Below are positions 19,001-28,488 of a stretch of DNA of 64,000 nt, one piece after another. The notes under the pieces are model-generated. The model ran no database searches. It saw only the letters and a list, made by a program, of their open reading frames with translations, and was not told where the DNA came from. Made by a program: the position numbers and the translations under genes. The stretch covers positions 67,517 to 131,516 of the forward strand of contig CAOKLQ010000004.1 in assembly GCA_948469315.1 (NCBI GenBank), given 5' to 3'. The stretch comes from an uncultured Clostridium sp. Lineage in GTDB: Bacteria; Bacillota; Clostridia; TANB77; CAG-508. Position 1 is the first letter of the stretch, and each line of letters opens with the position of its first letter.

Positions 19001-20251
19001 TTACATTGTAGGCCTAAAGATTCCTGCAATTGCTTCATGTGTTAATGTTCTGTTACTAGTAATTCCTGCCCTTGAACTTTGTGCTTCTACAATTTTCCCA
19101 TCTCCTATATATATAGCAGCATGATGTATTTTGCCTGGACGATAAATTATAATATCTCCTGGCTCTGCTTTATTAGCAGCTGTACCAATTTTTTTACATT
19201 TCCAACTACTTGGTGCGCTTGACATTATTCCTGAAGTATTTAAGTATTTTGCATTTTTTGGAATAGCTCCTACTTCTTTTAAAACTAACCATACAAAATG
19301 TGAGCAATCACATCCATCTGTTAAAGATGCTCCTCCATATACATACTTATTTCCAACATATTTTAATGCTGTATCTACTATTGCATTTCCATTCTCACTT
19401 TTTTGCGTCTGTGTTAAATATTGTCTTACATGCTCTACATAGTTCTGATCACCATAAGCCCATATTCCTGCATTCTTAGCCATTGAACTATTAGGATCAC
19501 GCTTTTTTCCACCACTTTGTTTCTTTGCAAAGTTAGTAACATTTTCTTTAGAATATCCTCCTTTAGGTTTTGCATATGTTATAAATCCTCCACCGAAATT
19601 ATATGCTTGTAATGCAAAATCCACATCATATTTACATTTCTTTAGTTGTCCTGCAAAATATGCAACCCCTTGCTTTATACTTTCATCTGTTTTTAATGTA
19701 TTAGGTGGTAATCCTTTTGATTCACTACTTTGAAATACATCATAATTTGTTGCATAATCAGGATTTCCACTTGATCCACCTGATTCTTGCATAACTAATG
19801 CTAATAATACATCTATATAATCTTTTATTCCACATTTTTGAGCTTCTTTTAAAATTCTATCTCTTAAAGCTAAAACTCCTGGCGCAATATTTTTACCTTC
19901 ATAATTCGAAGAATTTGATACACTACTATAATCACTCATATCATAAGCTGAAAAGTCAAGTTCTGCTTTATAATCTTCATCACCTGTATATTTGTAATAA
20001 ATATACTTATAGGCATTTGCATAATCTGAAATATCTTTATCTTTTTCTAGTATATCTATTACCATATCTATTGAGCTTATAAATTCACTTTCAACATCTC
20101 TTTTATCTTTATCATCTTTAGCAAATGAATTATTTTGTAGTATAACCATAGATATTACAATTAATATTGCATATACTGCTATAAATTTAGTTATTATATT
20201 TGCTAATTTTTTCTTATATTTAGTTTGTCCAGTCTCCTTTTTTAGCCTCAT
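19001..20251 (-). CDS. CwlT-like wall hydrolase: lysozyme-like plus NlpC/P60 domains
   Basis: 416 residues. After an N-terminal signal/anchor (residues about 20-42), a lysozyme-like transglycosylase domain carries LALVMQESGG and DFALQAYNFGGGF. A C-terminal NlpC/P60 peptidase follows, with the nucleophile in DGCDCSHFVW (near residue 310) and a histidine in KIHHAAIYIG (near 378). The two-domain order is that of CwlT/ORF14-type proteins in Gram-positive conjugation systems, which open the wall for the secretion channel. It lies in the T4SS run. All catalytic elements look intact. Confidence 0.9.
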   Translation of the reverse strand: MRLKKETGQTKYKKKLANIITKFIAVYAILIVISMVILQNNSFAKDDKDKRDVESEFISSIDMVIDILEKDKDISDYANAYKYIYYKYTGDEDYKAELDFSAYDMSDYSSVSNSSNYEGKNIAPGVLALRDRILKEAQKCGIKDYIDVLLALVMQESGGSSGNPDYATNYDVFQSSESKGLPPNTLKTDESIKQGVAYFAGQLKKCKYDVDFALQAYNFGGGFITYAKPKGGYSKENVTNFAKKQSGGKKRDPNSSMAKNAGIWAYGDQNYVEHVRQYLTQTQKSENGNAIVDTALKYVGNKYVYGGASLTDGCDCSHFVWLVLKEVGAIPKNAKYLNTSGIMSSAPSSWKCKKIGTAANKAEPGDIIIYRPGKIHHAAIYIGDGKIVEAQSSRAGITSNRTLTHEAIAGIFRPTM

Positions 20252-20280
20252 ATATCTTCCTCCAAATTATAGAATTATAA

Positions 20281-21219
20281 TTATAAATCTATAGTCATTT
20301 GCTCTACCTGATCTATATTTTGTGCATTTAATATTGCTTTAGAAAAAATCATTTTTTCATCTGTTATTTCTTTATTGTATTGCTTATAAAACTTAAGTTT
20401 TATATTTTTACTAACTCCCTTTTCAAATGTAAAACTATTTTTGCCAGCTTCATAATTTGAACAATTTACTTTTGTTTGTTTACTAGTTTCAATATATGTA
20501 CTATCTACAGATGTTAAATTATCTAAAATTATTGGAAAACTACTTAAATTAGTAACAGTTAAATTATAAATTTCATAATCCTTAAATATATCAATATAAT
20601 TTATATTAAACTTTATGTTATTTTGATCTATTTGCTTATCTATTTTTTTTCTTCCAATATATCTGTTAACGTTTAGTTTTTGTTTATCTTTATCTATTGT
20701 AATATAATCTTGAAACTCGGCTTCTTTTGTATAATTTCCAGTTGATAAAATATCCCCTGTATAGTTTACTAAATATGTGTAATAATTTTCATTTTGTATC
20801 CAACTTTGTATATCTGCTTGCATCTTTTCTTTAAAAACTATATCTATATAAGTTTTCTTAAATACTTCTATATTAGGATATACATTTTCTTTACATTCAT
20901 CTGTTAATAGATTATAAGCTTCATCTATTTTTAAATTATTACCATAATCTATAAATGTAGAAATTAACTCATAGTTATTTTTTGCATCAGTTTCACTAAC
21001 TTTTTTATTGCTTGTAATTGTATCTCTTGAGTTTTGTATTTGTTTTTCTTTTAACTGTTCATTAGCTGTTATATTTATATAATTAGCATCTTTTTGCTCT
21101 TCTAAAATAGTATTTAATGCTCTTATTATTAATAATATAAATACTGCAAATGCAATAACTAGTAAAATTACTTTTCTATTTTGGTTAATGTATCTAACAA
21201 ATTTATTGTTTAAAAACAT
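20281..21219 (-). CDS. Single-pass membrane protein, possible VirB8-like component
   Basis: 312 residues with one N-terminal helix (VILLVIAFAVFILLIIRAL) and an outside part whose first half (ELISTFIDYGNNLKIDEAYNLLTDECKENV) looks like an NTF2-like helix bundle. The second half is beta-rich. Its place between the VirB6-like gene and the wall hydrolase fits a channel component. No catalytic motif is visible. Confidence 0.6.
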   Translation of the reverse strand: MFLNNKFVRYINQNRKVILLVIAFAVFILLIIRALNTILEEQKDANYINITANEQLKEKQIQNSRDTITSNKKVSETDAKNNYELISTFIDYGNNLKIDEAYNLLTDECKENVYPNIEVFKKTYIDIVFKEKMQADIQSWIQNENYYTYLVNYTGDILSTGNYTKEAEFQDYITIDKDKQKLNVNRYIGRKKIDKQIDQNNIKFNINYIDIFKDYEIYNLTVTNLSSFPIILDNLTSVDSTYIETSKQTKVNCSNYEAGKNSFTFEKGVSKNIKLKFYKQYNKEITDEKMIFSKAILNAQNIDQVEQMTIDL

Positions 21220-21271
21220 TATATACTCCTTTATTTTTTCCTTCCTTTAAGTTTTTTTATTTCGTTTAGTT

Positions 21272-23854
21272 TTATTTCTTTTTATGCTTATTTACAAATC
21301 TTTGTGTTTGTTTTGACATTTTTCTCATATTTTTATCTTGTTCTGCTCTTCTTTGTTTTGTTTGTATATCTTGAACTATTTGTTTTCTAGCACCTTTATC
21401 TCTTTTTGTTGCTCCAGACATATATTTACTACCACTCATAAGTTGGTTTGTCATTTGCTCTTGTTGTTGTTCATTAAGATCTGGTGCACAACCTTCTACT
21501 ATTTGTTTTGTTCTATTTTCAATAGTTTGTCTTTTCTTATCATCTGCAAAATCTGAAGCTTTCCATCCTTCTTTTTCAATCATTTGTGCTGAAGTTCCTG
21601 CAAGTTTATGGGCCATTTCGTCATTCATTCCACTATTTTTATAGCTTTGTTCAAGTTCCATAGCTTGTAATATAGTATCATTATCATCTATTCCCATTGC
21701 ATTAAAGCTTGCAGCTTGGTTCATTACTTCACTTAGATGGCTACCTGTAGCTCCTGTTTGTTTTTCAAAGAAATCTTTATTATCTTGATTTTTTGCAAAT
21801 TGTTTTGCTTGCCTATCAATCATTCTTTGTTTTTCCATTTCATATGCTTGTTGTTTTCCATATAATGCTTCATTTTTAAAGTTTGATACTTTATCTTTCG
21901 CATTTGGTAAAGCATCTGATAATTTATCTATTCCAGAACCTATTGCATCTCCTGCTTTTGAACCTAAACTATTTCCTGCAGCTAATCCTGCTCCTGCAAA
22001 AGATATTGCTTTACTAAGATCTCCTGTAGCTGCTCCTATTCCTAATCCTACCATTCCTAGTCCTGCAGTTCCTGCAAGTCTTAATCCGTTTTTTGCAACA
22101 AATTTTGCTCCTTTTTTTAGATTTCTTGGATTTGCAATTTTTTTACCAGCATGTTTTGCTAATTTTCCTGCATTTCTTGCAACTCCTTTTGCTTTGGTTC
22201 CAAATTTTCCTAATTCTTGTTTTACTGGACTTCCTTTTGATTTTCCATATAAGTCGTCTTTTCCTTCTCCTCCATAAGCTTGTGAATTTTTAAATGCATC
22301 TAATTCTTGTTGCTGATTATTATTTAATTGCCTATTTTGTTCATGTAATAATTCATTTGTTGAATTATCTGTTGGAGTATCACCATCTCCTAAGGTCGCC
22401 TGTGCTCCTGCTCCTGAACCAACATTTCCTCTTTGTGTTGCATCTCCATTTCCAATTCCATCTATAGAATAATCGTTTGTTCTAACTCTTGAATTTGATC
22501 CACCTTGTGATCCATCAGAAGTTCCTCCGCTTGGCTTTCCTCCTTTAGATCTTGCTTTATTAAGCATGCTAGATATACCTGCTGTTGCTGCAAGTCCTGC
22601 AAGTCCTGGTGGTGTTATTGCTTTATCAAATCCAAACATCTTCTTTAATAATTTCTCTGCTGGAATTAAAAATCCTATAGCAACTATTGCAAATATTATA
22701 TTAGTTCTTGCAAGTTCTACAGATGCTCCAACTAACATAGAATAAAGTATTAAATGAAATGGTTGTAATAATGCATTAAATATATATTCTTTAAGCCACA
22801 TGTTAAAAGCTTGTGCTTTTCCATCAGCCATTTTATCTAATGGATATGTCATTGCAACAAATGGTGCTATCATTGTTAAAAATGCAATTGTTATAACCCT
22901 TTTCATATATTTAAAGGCAAACATTACAGTAAATACTATTAATATTATGTATATAATTAAGTATGTTGATCCTATTAATACGCATTTATCATGAACACCA
23001 CCCATTTGAGCATAAAATCTTACATATGACATTAAAGATGGTAAAAATTTTAACTCTTCTCCTTGCTTATATTCCTTTCCATTAAGAGTATATGTTTCAT
23101 TAAAAGTTATTGATTTATCAGTTCTGTTTAATCCATCATCTGTTCCATCATCGTATGCATCAGATGAGTCTGGTTTCCATAACTCAATTTCTTGTGTAGA
23201 ACTATTAATCATTGATGTAATCTGCTTTGTAATAAATATAGTAAATGCCATAACATAATGCAACATAAACAATAAGCACATCCCTATTACCCAATCCATT
23301 AACATTTGTTTATATTTGGCTTTATCTGAAGCAGCACTTGATATTATTATTCTTATTCCAACATATATAAGTATTGAAAGCATTGCAACTAAAGCTAAGT
23401 TCCTTACTGCAACATACCAACCTGCAATTATTTTCCTTAGAGTCTGCAAAGCCTTCGTTGTTCCAGTATTTTTTATATCATAATCACTTTCTTGTATAGG
23501 ATTTATAAAGTCTATATTTAATATTTCAACTTTATCTGAAAATATCGCATCTGGAGTAAGTTTTATATCTGGCAAACTTATCTTATCATCATCACCTACC
23601 CATAAATTTGTCTTACTATAATTTCCATCTAATATATCTGCTACAACAACATTTTCCCACTCTCCAGTAAATCCCATTTGCAGAAAGTCCATTACTAAAT
23701 CTGCACAAATTGTAATCAGTTCTTTTATTGGAGTAAATAACACTCCTCCAAGTCCTGCATTAGATACATGTGTAGGCACAATAAAGTTAAACGATACTAA
23801 ACATGTTAATATTATTATTATCTTTTGTATTGTTTTATTAAATTTTAGTTTCAT
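21272..23854 (-). CDS. VirB6/TrbL-like polytopic T4SS membrane protein
   Basis: 860 residues. A signal-like N-terminus is followed by about six membrane helices up to residue 415, including ILIYVGIRIIISSAASDKAKYKQMLMDW, which resembles VirB6/TrbL proteins. The second half is a long soluble tail: a Gly/Ser/Asn-rich linker, a Gly/Ala helix region and a charged Gln/Lys-rich C-terminus. It would form the inner channel platform. It lies 20 bases downstream of the VirB4 ATPase gene, the usual order in Gram-positive T4SS operons. Confidence 0.8.
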   Translation of the reverse strand: MKLKFNKTIQKIIIILTCLVSFNFIVPTHVSNAGLGGVLFTPIKELITICADLVMDFLQMGFTGEWENVVVADILDGNYSKTNLWVGDDDKISLPDIKLTPDAIFSDKVEILNIDFINPIQESDYDIKNTGTTKALQTLRKIIAGWYVAVRNLALVAMLSILIYVGIRIIISSAASDKAKYKQMLMDWVIGMCLLFMLHYVMAFTIFITKQITSMINSSTQEIELWKPDSSDAYDDGTDDGLNRTDKSITFNETYTLNGKEYKQGEELKFLPSLMSYVRFYAQMGGVHDKCVLIGSTYLIIYIILIVFTVMFAFKYMKRVITIAFLTMIAPFVAMTYPLDKMADGKAQAFNMWLKEYIFNALLQPFHLILYSMLVGASVELARTNIIFAIVAIGFLIPAEKLLKKMFGFDKAITPPGLAGLAATAGISSMLNKARSKGGKPSGGTSDGSQGGSNSRVRTNDYSIDGIGNGDATQRGNVGSGAGAQATLGDGDTPTDNSTNELLHEQNRQLNNNQQQELDAFKNSQAYGGEGKDDLYGKSKGSPVKQELGKFGTKAKGVARNAGKLAKHAGKKIANPRNLKKGAKFVAKNGLRLAGTAGLGMVGLGIGAATGDLSKAISFAGAGLAAGNSLGSKAGDAIGSGIDKLSDALPNAKDKVSNFKNEALYGKQQAYEMEKQRMIDRQAKQFAKNQDNKDFFEKQTGATGSHLSEVMNQAASFNAMGIDDNDTILQAMELEQSYKNSGMNDEMAHKLAGTSAQMIEKEGWKASDFADDKKRQTIENRTKQIVEGCAPDLNEQQQEQMTNQLMSGSKYMSGATKRDKGARKQIVQDIQTKQRRAEQDKNMRKMSKQTQRFVNKHKKK

Positions 23855-23876
23855 TTTATCTCTCCTTATTGTTCTA

Positions 23877-25847
23877 CTAATTTTTTTTCATTTCTACTAA
23901 TTTATTTAAATTTGTTTCAACAAACTCAAATTCTTTCTTAGTTGGTGTTATTTGCAAAATTGCAGTATCTCCTCCAACTTTTAATAAACCTTCACCTTTT
24001 AAGCAAGTTATTAAAAATCCTGCTTCACCTTCACTTAACTTAAATACTTCTTTTAGATATTGAATCTCAGATTTATCTTGTGCTAAAAATAGTTTTGTAT
24101 CAGATGATGTAAGTACTGCTTGTGCTTCTGGTTTTTCATAGAAGTCTTGGAATCTTTGCGAGATAATTGCGAGTGATACATTTCTTTTTCTTGCACGTCT
24201 TGCCATTGTATTTAAAAAGTCTACAGCTTCTGGATATGGAAGTAGCATCCATGCTTCATCTACTATAACTCTTTTCTTTTTAGCTTTTGTTCTATCTTCA
24301 CTATTTTTCTTAACATATTTTTCCCAAATCCAAGAAAGTAAAATTTGCTGTGCTAGTGGTCTTGCAAATCTTTCTTCTAACCCAGATATATCTAAATTTA
24401 TAAATGGTGCTCCTTCTAATAATTCAAATGTAGATTGTCCATCAAAATATGCCATTTGCCCATCATATTCTCTTATGTATTGTTTCATAACCTTTGTTAA
24501 ATAACTATAATGGAAACTATAATCTGGATTTTCGTTATCTCTTGCTTTTATCAAAATTCTTCTATACCATGATCCTATTGTAGGCATTTGTTTCCTTTGT
24601 CTAAAAAATCTTCCATCTTCGCCTTTAGAAGATGCTTCATATAAGCTAGAAGGATCATTTTTTATTCCAAGACTTGCATATTCTTCTGCTACAGATTCTG
24701 CTATAATTTGTTTTGTAAGTTCATTTACTTCTGTACTTCTTGTACTACCTCTTGCCATTGTAAGAAGAGCTTGTGTTACATCTTCTACTTTATTTTCTAC
24801 ATTTAATATTTGTCTTTCTTTACCTGTTATTTCATCTTTTACAACTTCTGTTTCTATATCAAATAAGTTTATAATTGTTGAAGAATTTGGACTTAAAACA
24901 ACATTTATTCCTCCCAAACTTTCAGCAACTATAGTATATTCACCTTCAGCATCTAAAGCTAAACTTTCAATTCCCATAAGCACTGAAGATCTAGAAATTA
25001 AAGTTTTCATTGTAACAGATTTACCTGCTCCAGATTTAGCAAAAATAACCATATTGTAATTTGTAAGTGAATTATGGAAATTATCAAATAAAATTGGCGT
25101 TCCTGTTTGTTTATTAAATCCTAGCGGTACTCCTGTTGGATGTCCAACTTCTGAAGTTGTAAATGGAAATACTGTTGCCATTGAACGTCTATCAAAAGAA
25201 TGTATCTTTTTTATTTTATCATCCATTAATGGTAAATTAGATTTAAAAGCATCTTCTTGTATTCCCCATGCACTTTTTACTTCTACTAAAGATTTTGCCA
25301 TCTCTGTAGTTAAAAGTTTTGTATATTTTTCTAATTCTTCTAAACTATATGCAAATAATGTTGAAACTACAGAAGCTTCAAACATTTTATTAAATCCTGC
25401 TGCAATTTCATCTCTTAATTGCTCTGCTTCAAATCTTTTTTGTGCTAATTGACTTTCTCTATTTATATTTCCTCTATCTTGTGCAACAATTCTTTCTGTT
25501 TCTAATTCATTTATAACTCTATTTAATTCATTTTGTGATCTAGATTCAGCAATTGGATTTATGTATATAGATGTATTTATATCTCCAAACATATACATAT
25601 CTCTAAATATTTCTGGGAAAGTACACATTCTTGGTAATACTGAAACATAGAAACTTTTTGCATATTTTGTATTATTTGATATTATTTTTAAATTTGATAT
25701 ATCTCTTACATCAATTCCATCTGGTGCTATCAATTCTTTTATACTTTTCTTTTTTAAAAATTCCGTTTTTAATTGTTCTTGATTAGATTGCTTTTTGTTT
25801 TCTCGGTCTTCCACGACGTTTTGCTTTTGGTTTTTCTTCTTCCACAT
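23877..25847 (-). CDS. VirB4-type T4SS ATPase, motor part
   Basis: 656 residues from ATG 25847, preceded by AGGAGG within the end of the upstream gene. Walker A FAKSGAGKSVTMK lies near residue 270 and Walker B KRVIVDEAWMLL near 525. RARKRNVSLAIISQRFQDF and a C-terminal VETNLNKLV region are typical of VirB4/TraC hexameric ATPases that energise pilus assembly and substrate transfer. Its own N-terminal part holds only a fragment of the VirB4 N-domain; the rest is supplied by the preceding gene, which it overlaps by 65 bases in another frame. It acts at the cytoplasmic membrane face. Confidence 0.92.
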   Translation of the reverse strand: MWKKKNQKQNVVEDRENKKQSNQEQLKTEFLKKKSIKELIAPDGIDVRDISNLKIISNNTKYAKSFYVSVLPRMCTFPEIFRDMYMFGDINTSIYINPIAESRSQNELNRVINELETERIVAQDRGNINRESQLAQKRFEAEQLRDEIAAGFNKMFEASVVSTLFAYSLEELEKYTKLLTTEMAKSLVEVKSAWGIQEDAFKSNLPLMDDKIKKIHSFDRRSMATVFPFTTSEVGHPTGVPLGFNKQTGTPILFDNFHNSLTNYNMVIFAKSGAGKSVTMKTLISRSSVLMGIESLALDAEGEYTIVAESLGGINVVLSPNSSTIINLFDIETEVVKDEITGKERQILNVENKVEDVTQALLTMARGSTRSTEVNELTKQIIAESVAEEYASLGIKNDPSSLYEASSKGEDGRFFRQRKQMPTIGSWYRRILIKARDNENPDYSFHYSYLTKVMKQYIREYDGQMAYFDGQSTFELLEGAPFINLDISGLEERFARPLAQQILLSWIWEKYVKKNSEDRTKAKKKRVIVDEAWMLLPYPEAVDFLNTMARRARKRNVSLAIISQRFQDFYEKPEAQAVLTSSDTKLFLAQDKSEIQYLKEVFKLSEGEAGFLITCLKGEGLLKVGGDTAILQITPTKKEFEFVETNLNKLVEMKKN

Positions 25848-27018
25848 TTTGCTGTCCTCCTTTCTTAAGCTTGTCTATATTTTCTAATGCTTCATCTATA
25901 ATGTCTTTTCCAACATATTCTTTGTTTTCTTCTAATATCATTTTGGCCATATCTTTTATTAATTGCTCCATACTATTTTGCTTATTTATATATGCTTTTT
26001 CTCTTTCAGATTTAACTTTATCTATTTCTTGTCTTGCCATGTTCATTGCTTGCTTTTGTATTTGTTCATCTAATATTTTTAATTTTTTATCTATAACATC
26101 TGGTGCAGTTGAATATAATTCTTCATATCCAGCTTGAATAGCTTTATTTAATCCAAATACTTCTGCTTGTTCTCTATTATATGAATTATATAATAGTTCT
26201 ACTAATTCATAAGAATTTAATATTTTTCCACTAACACTACAAGCAAATAGAGTTCTTATTATAGATTGAGATTTTGTATATAATTCTGAAAATGCCATAT
26301 TTTGTATTTCTTCTTTTGTATATTCTTCCTTATCTGCATCTTCTGAATAATAGTGTATAACTATGTAGTATTTCTTTGTTAATACACTTTTATTTAAACT
26401 CATTTTTTCTGTATTCTTAATTATGTCTTTACCATATTCATATAAATTTCTCTTTTTAGTTAATTCAAAAAATGCTTTATCTATATCCTCTTGAGAAGAA
26501 TTTTGTGACTGTTTAATTTCATTATATTGCATTTCCTTTTTATTAAGTTCCATTTCAACTTCATCAAGATTTGTTTTATATCTTTGTATGCTCTCTCCTA
26601 AATTTACTGATCTTGTTTGAACATATATCTGTATTGGATGTCTTAAAGTATTTAAAAATTGTATAAACCCTTCTTCTACTGCATTTTTCTCCATCTCAGA
26701 CATAAGGTCATAATTTATACCTTGACATTCAACTACCATTACAAACCTTCTGCCGCCTTTTTGAACAATCATATTATCTTCGACTTTATCAAATTCCATA
26801 AACTTCATTATAGATTGTTTATTTAATGTTTGTATTTGTGCAATTTGTTTTTGCTTATCTTCTTTTTGATTTTTTAATTTATTTTCATTTTCTTTTAATG
26901 GTTTATTTTCTTTTAATTTCATATAAAAATATACCACTGCTAAAACTGCTAAAATTATTATTAAAAATACTAGTACAATTATTAATATTTTATTAAATTG
27001 TTCTATATTGTTAGACAT
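25783..27018 (-). CDS. VirB4 N-domain-like membrane protein (split VirB4)
   Basis: 411 residues. One N-terminal helix (ILIIVLVFLIIILAVLAVVYFYM) precedes a segment that matches the VirB4/TraC N-terminal domain (MKFMEFDKVEDNMIVQKGG... and HPIQIYVQTR). A long coiled region and a basic tail (KAKRRGRPRKQK) resembling an AT-hook follow. It is translated just upstream of and overlapping the ATPase half, so the conventional single VirB4 chain is here two proteins. The stop is a normal one with no CGG nearby, so this split is separate from the frameshift sites. Confidence 0.75.
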   Translation of the reverse strand: MSNNIEQFNKILIIVLVFLIIILAVLAVVYFYMKLKENKPLKENENKLKNQKEDKQKQIAQIQTLNKQSIMKFMEFDKVEDNMIVQKGGRRFVMVVECQGINYDLMSEMEKNAVEEGFIQFLNTLRHPIQIYVQTRSVNLGESIQRYKTNLDEVEMELNKKEMQYNEIKQSQNSSQEDIDKAFFELTKKRNLYEYGKDIIKNTEKMSLNKSVLTKKYYIVIHYYSEDADKEEYTKEEIQNMAFSELYTKSQSIIRTLFACSVSGKILNSYELVELLYNSYNREQAEVFGLNKAIQAGYEELYSTAPDVIDKKLKILDEQIQKQAMNMARQEIDKVKSEREKAYINKQNSMEQLIKDMAKMILEENKEYVGKDIIDEALENIDKLKKGGQQNVEEEKPKAKRRGRPRKQKAI

Positions 27019-27364
27019 CTTTTTTTACCTCCATTTCTTTATTAATATATATCTTATTTTTTTCTTTTTTAAACATAAAATATCTTTTTATTATTTCATC
27101 TATATTTTCACCTGCTATATCACTAGCATTTTTTATAAAACTTAGTTTCGGAATTTTTAGAGTTCCTATTGCAAAACCTATTAATGCTCCTATTAAAGTT
27201 GCAACTATGCCCCAATACTGAATCCCAATAATATTTGCTATTATAAATTGTATTGGGAATCCTATTCCTGCACCTATGGCTGTATACATTAAAGATTTAC
27301 CAGTAAAAATAAATAAAATTCTACCTTCTCCTTTTACATTTCTAGGTATATAATATGTACCCAT
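27011..27364 (-). CDS. PrgI-family T4SS membrane protein
   Basis: 117 residues from ATG 27364, preceded by AAAGGAGGAA; an in-frame ATG at 27394 lacks such a site. The YYIPRNVKGEGRILFIFTGKSLMY opening is followed by two membrane helices and a short polar tail, the form of PrgI proteins, which stand directly upstream of VirB4 in Gram-positive conjugation operons. The overlap with the next gene is 8 bases. It is the first gene after an internal terminator that separates it from the pilin genes. Confidence 0.8.
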   Translation of the reverse strand: MGTYYIPRNVKGEGRILFIFTGKSLMYTAIGAGIGFPIQFIIANIIGIQYWGIVATLIGALIGFAIGTLKIPKLSFIKNASDIAGENIDEIIKRYFMFKKEKNKIYINKEMEVKKDV

Positions 27365-27547
27365 AAAAAATTCCTCCTTTGCAGATATAATCATTTACAT
27401 TATATCAGAAAGAAAGGAAAAAAGTAACTATTTGTAGTAAATTAATACATTCTTAATAATTCTGTAATATTTTCGTAATTTACATTTTTTCTCAAAAAGC
27501 TTATTTCCGAAAGAGGATTCAAACTTTTAATAGAATTCTTATATAAA

Positions 27548-27585
27548 AAAATACATTCAAAATCATAAAATTTTGAATGTACAAA
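27548..27585 (-). terminator. Terminator between pilin gene and prgI
   Basis: ACATTCAAAATCATAAAATTTTGAATGT is a near-perfect stem followed on the minus strand by a run of T. It follows the pilin gene at 27615-27968, so pilin transcripts may mostly end here, with readthrough feeding the machinery genes. Confidence 0.7.
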
Positions 27586-27614
27586 ATTAATTTTTTATTA
27601 TCTTTTATTATCCA

Positions 27615-27968
27615 TTAACTTCCAGTTGCAAAATTAAATATAAATCCAGCGATATTAGAAGCCATAAATACTAAAACTGCTCCAATTATATATGGTATCA
27701 TGGTTTTTTTGTATTCTGCTTTTTCTTCTGCACTTCCCATCATATACTTAACACCTAAAACAACAAGTATTGCAACAGCTACAATTGAACCTATAGCTTG
27801 AATAGCACCAATAATTTTGTTCCCCAATTTATCAAATTCAGTTGTTCCTTTTCCTGTAAGGCTTGCTGGATTAGTTACTGCAAAAACATTTGAACATATT
27901 GTTGCTATCATAACTACTATAACAACAAATTTTAAAATTTTCGATAATGTTTTTCTACTTATTTTCAT
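27615..27968 (-). CDS. T4SS pilin-like (VirB2/TrbC) protein
   Basis: 117 residues: signal peptide (residues about 1-30, ending NVFA), then two hydrophobic helices separated by GVKYMMGSAEEKAEYKKTMIPY. That hinge is the signature of Gram-positive T4SS pilin-like proteins. Two neighbours, at 28047-28448 and 28489-28978, share it (GVKFMMGSTEDKAQLKESLIPF and GVRYMLGSIEQKAEYKKIMIPY). It is probably the major or one of three channel or pilus subunits. Confidence 0.85.
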   Translation of the reverse strand: MKISRKTLSKILKFVVIVVMIATICSNVFAVTNPASLTGKGTTEFDKLGNKIIGAIQAIGSIVAVAILVVLGVKYMMGSAEEKAEYKKTMIPYIIGAVLVFMASNIAGFIFNFATGS

Positions 27969-28046
27969 TTTTCTTCCTCCTTATATATTTTTATTATATA
28001 TTACATTTCTCTATATTTTATTATTGAGAAAATATTAATAACTATT

Positions 28047-28448
28047 TTATATTGTTTTTAAAAATTCAACAAATGCTTTCCATATAGCAAAAGAACTAAA
28101 TATAATTATACATCCAATCAAAAATGGTATTAATGATTCTTTTAGCTGAGCCTTATCTTCTGTAGATCCCATCATAAATTTTACTCCTAAAATTGACGCA
28201 TATATTACTGCAACTCCTATTGCTATAGTTAATAATACATTATATATAATATTTGATGTATTTTTCATTTTCTCTGAATCTATTTTTTCAGCTGCACCCT
28301 CGGCATCTGTTATAAAGCTCTTACCTCCAGAAATTATACTATCTATGTCTTCTGCTAAAACTATATGTGTATTCACTATTAGCATAAAAAATAAAAATAT
28401 TAACAATATTACTATATTTTTCATAAAAATTTTTTTCATTTTATTCAC
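28047..28448 (-). CDS. T4SS pilin-like (VirB2/TrbC) protein, second copy
   Basis: 133 residues with a signal peptide ending near HIVLA, a short polar segment and two helices around GVKFMMGSTEDKAQLKESLIPF. The sequence is more divergent than the other two pilins, and its polar N-terminal region (AEGAAEKIDSEK) is unlike theirs. It lies between them on the same strand. Confidence 0.82.
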   Translation of the reverse strand: MNKMKKIFMKNIVILLIFLFFMLIVNTHIVLAEDIDSIISGGKSFITDAEGAAEKIDSEKMKNTSNIIYNVLLTIAIGVAVIYASILGVKFMMGSTEDKAQLKESLIPFLIGCIIIFSSFAIWKAFVEFLKTI

Positions 28449-28488
28449 CTTTTTATATTATACTATATGTAAAAAATTTTTTCAATCG

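Noticed and set aside
25783-25847. VirB4 split as another CGG frameshift
   Set aside because: No CGG at the junction. The first gene ends at a normal stop and the second has its own AGGAGG and ATG.
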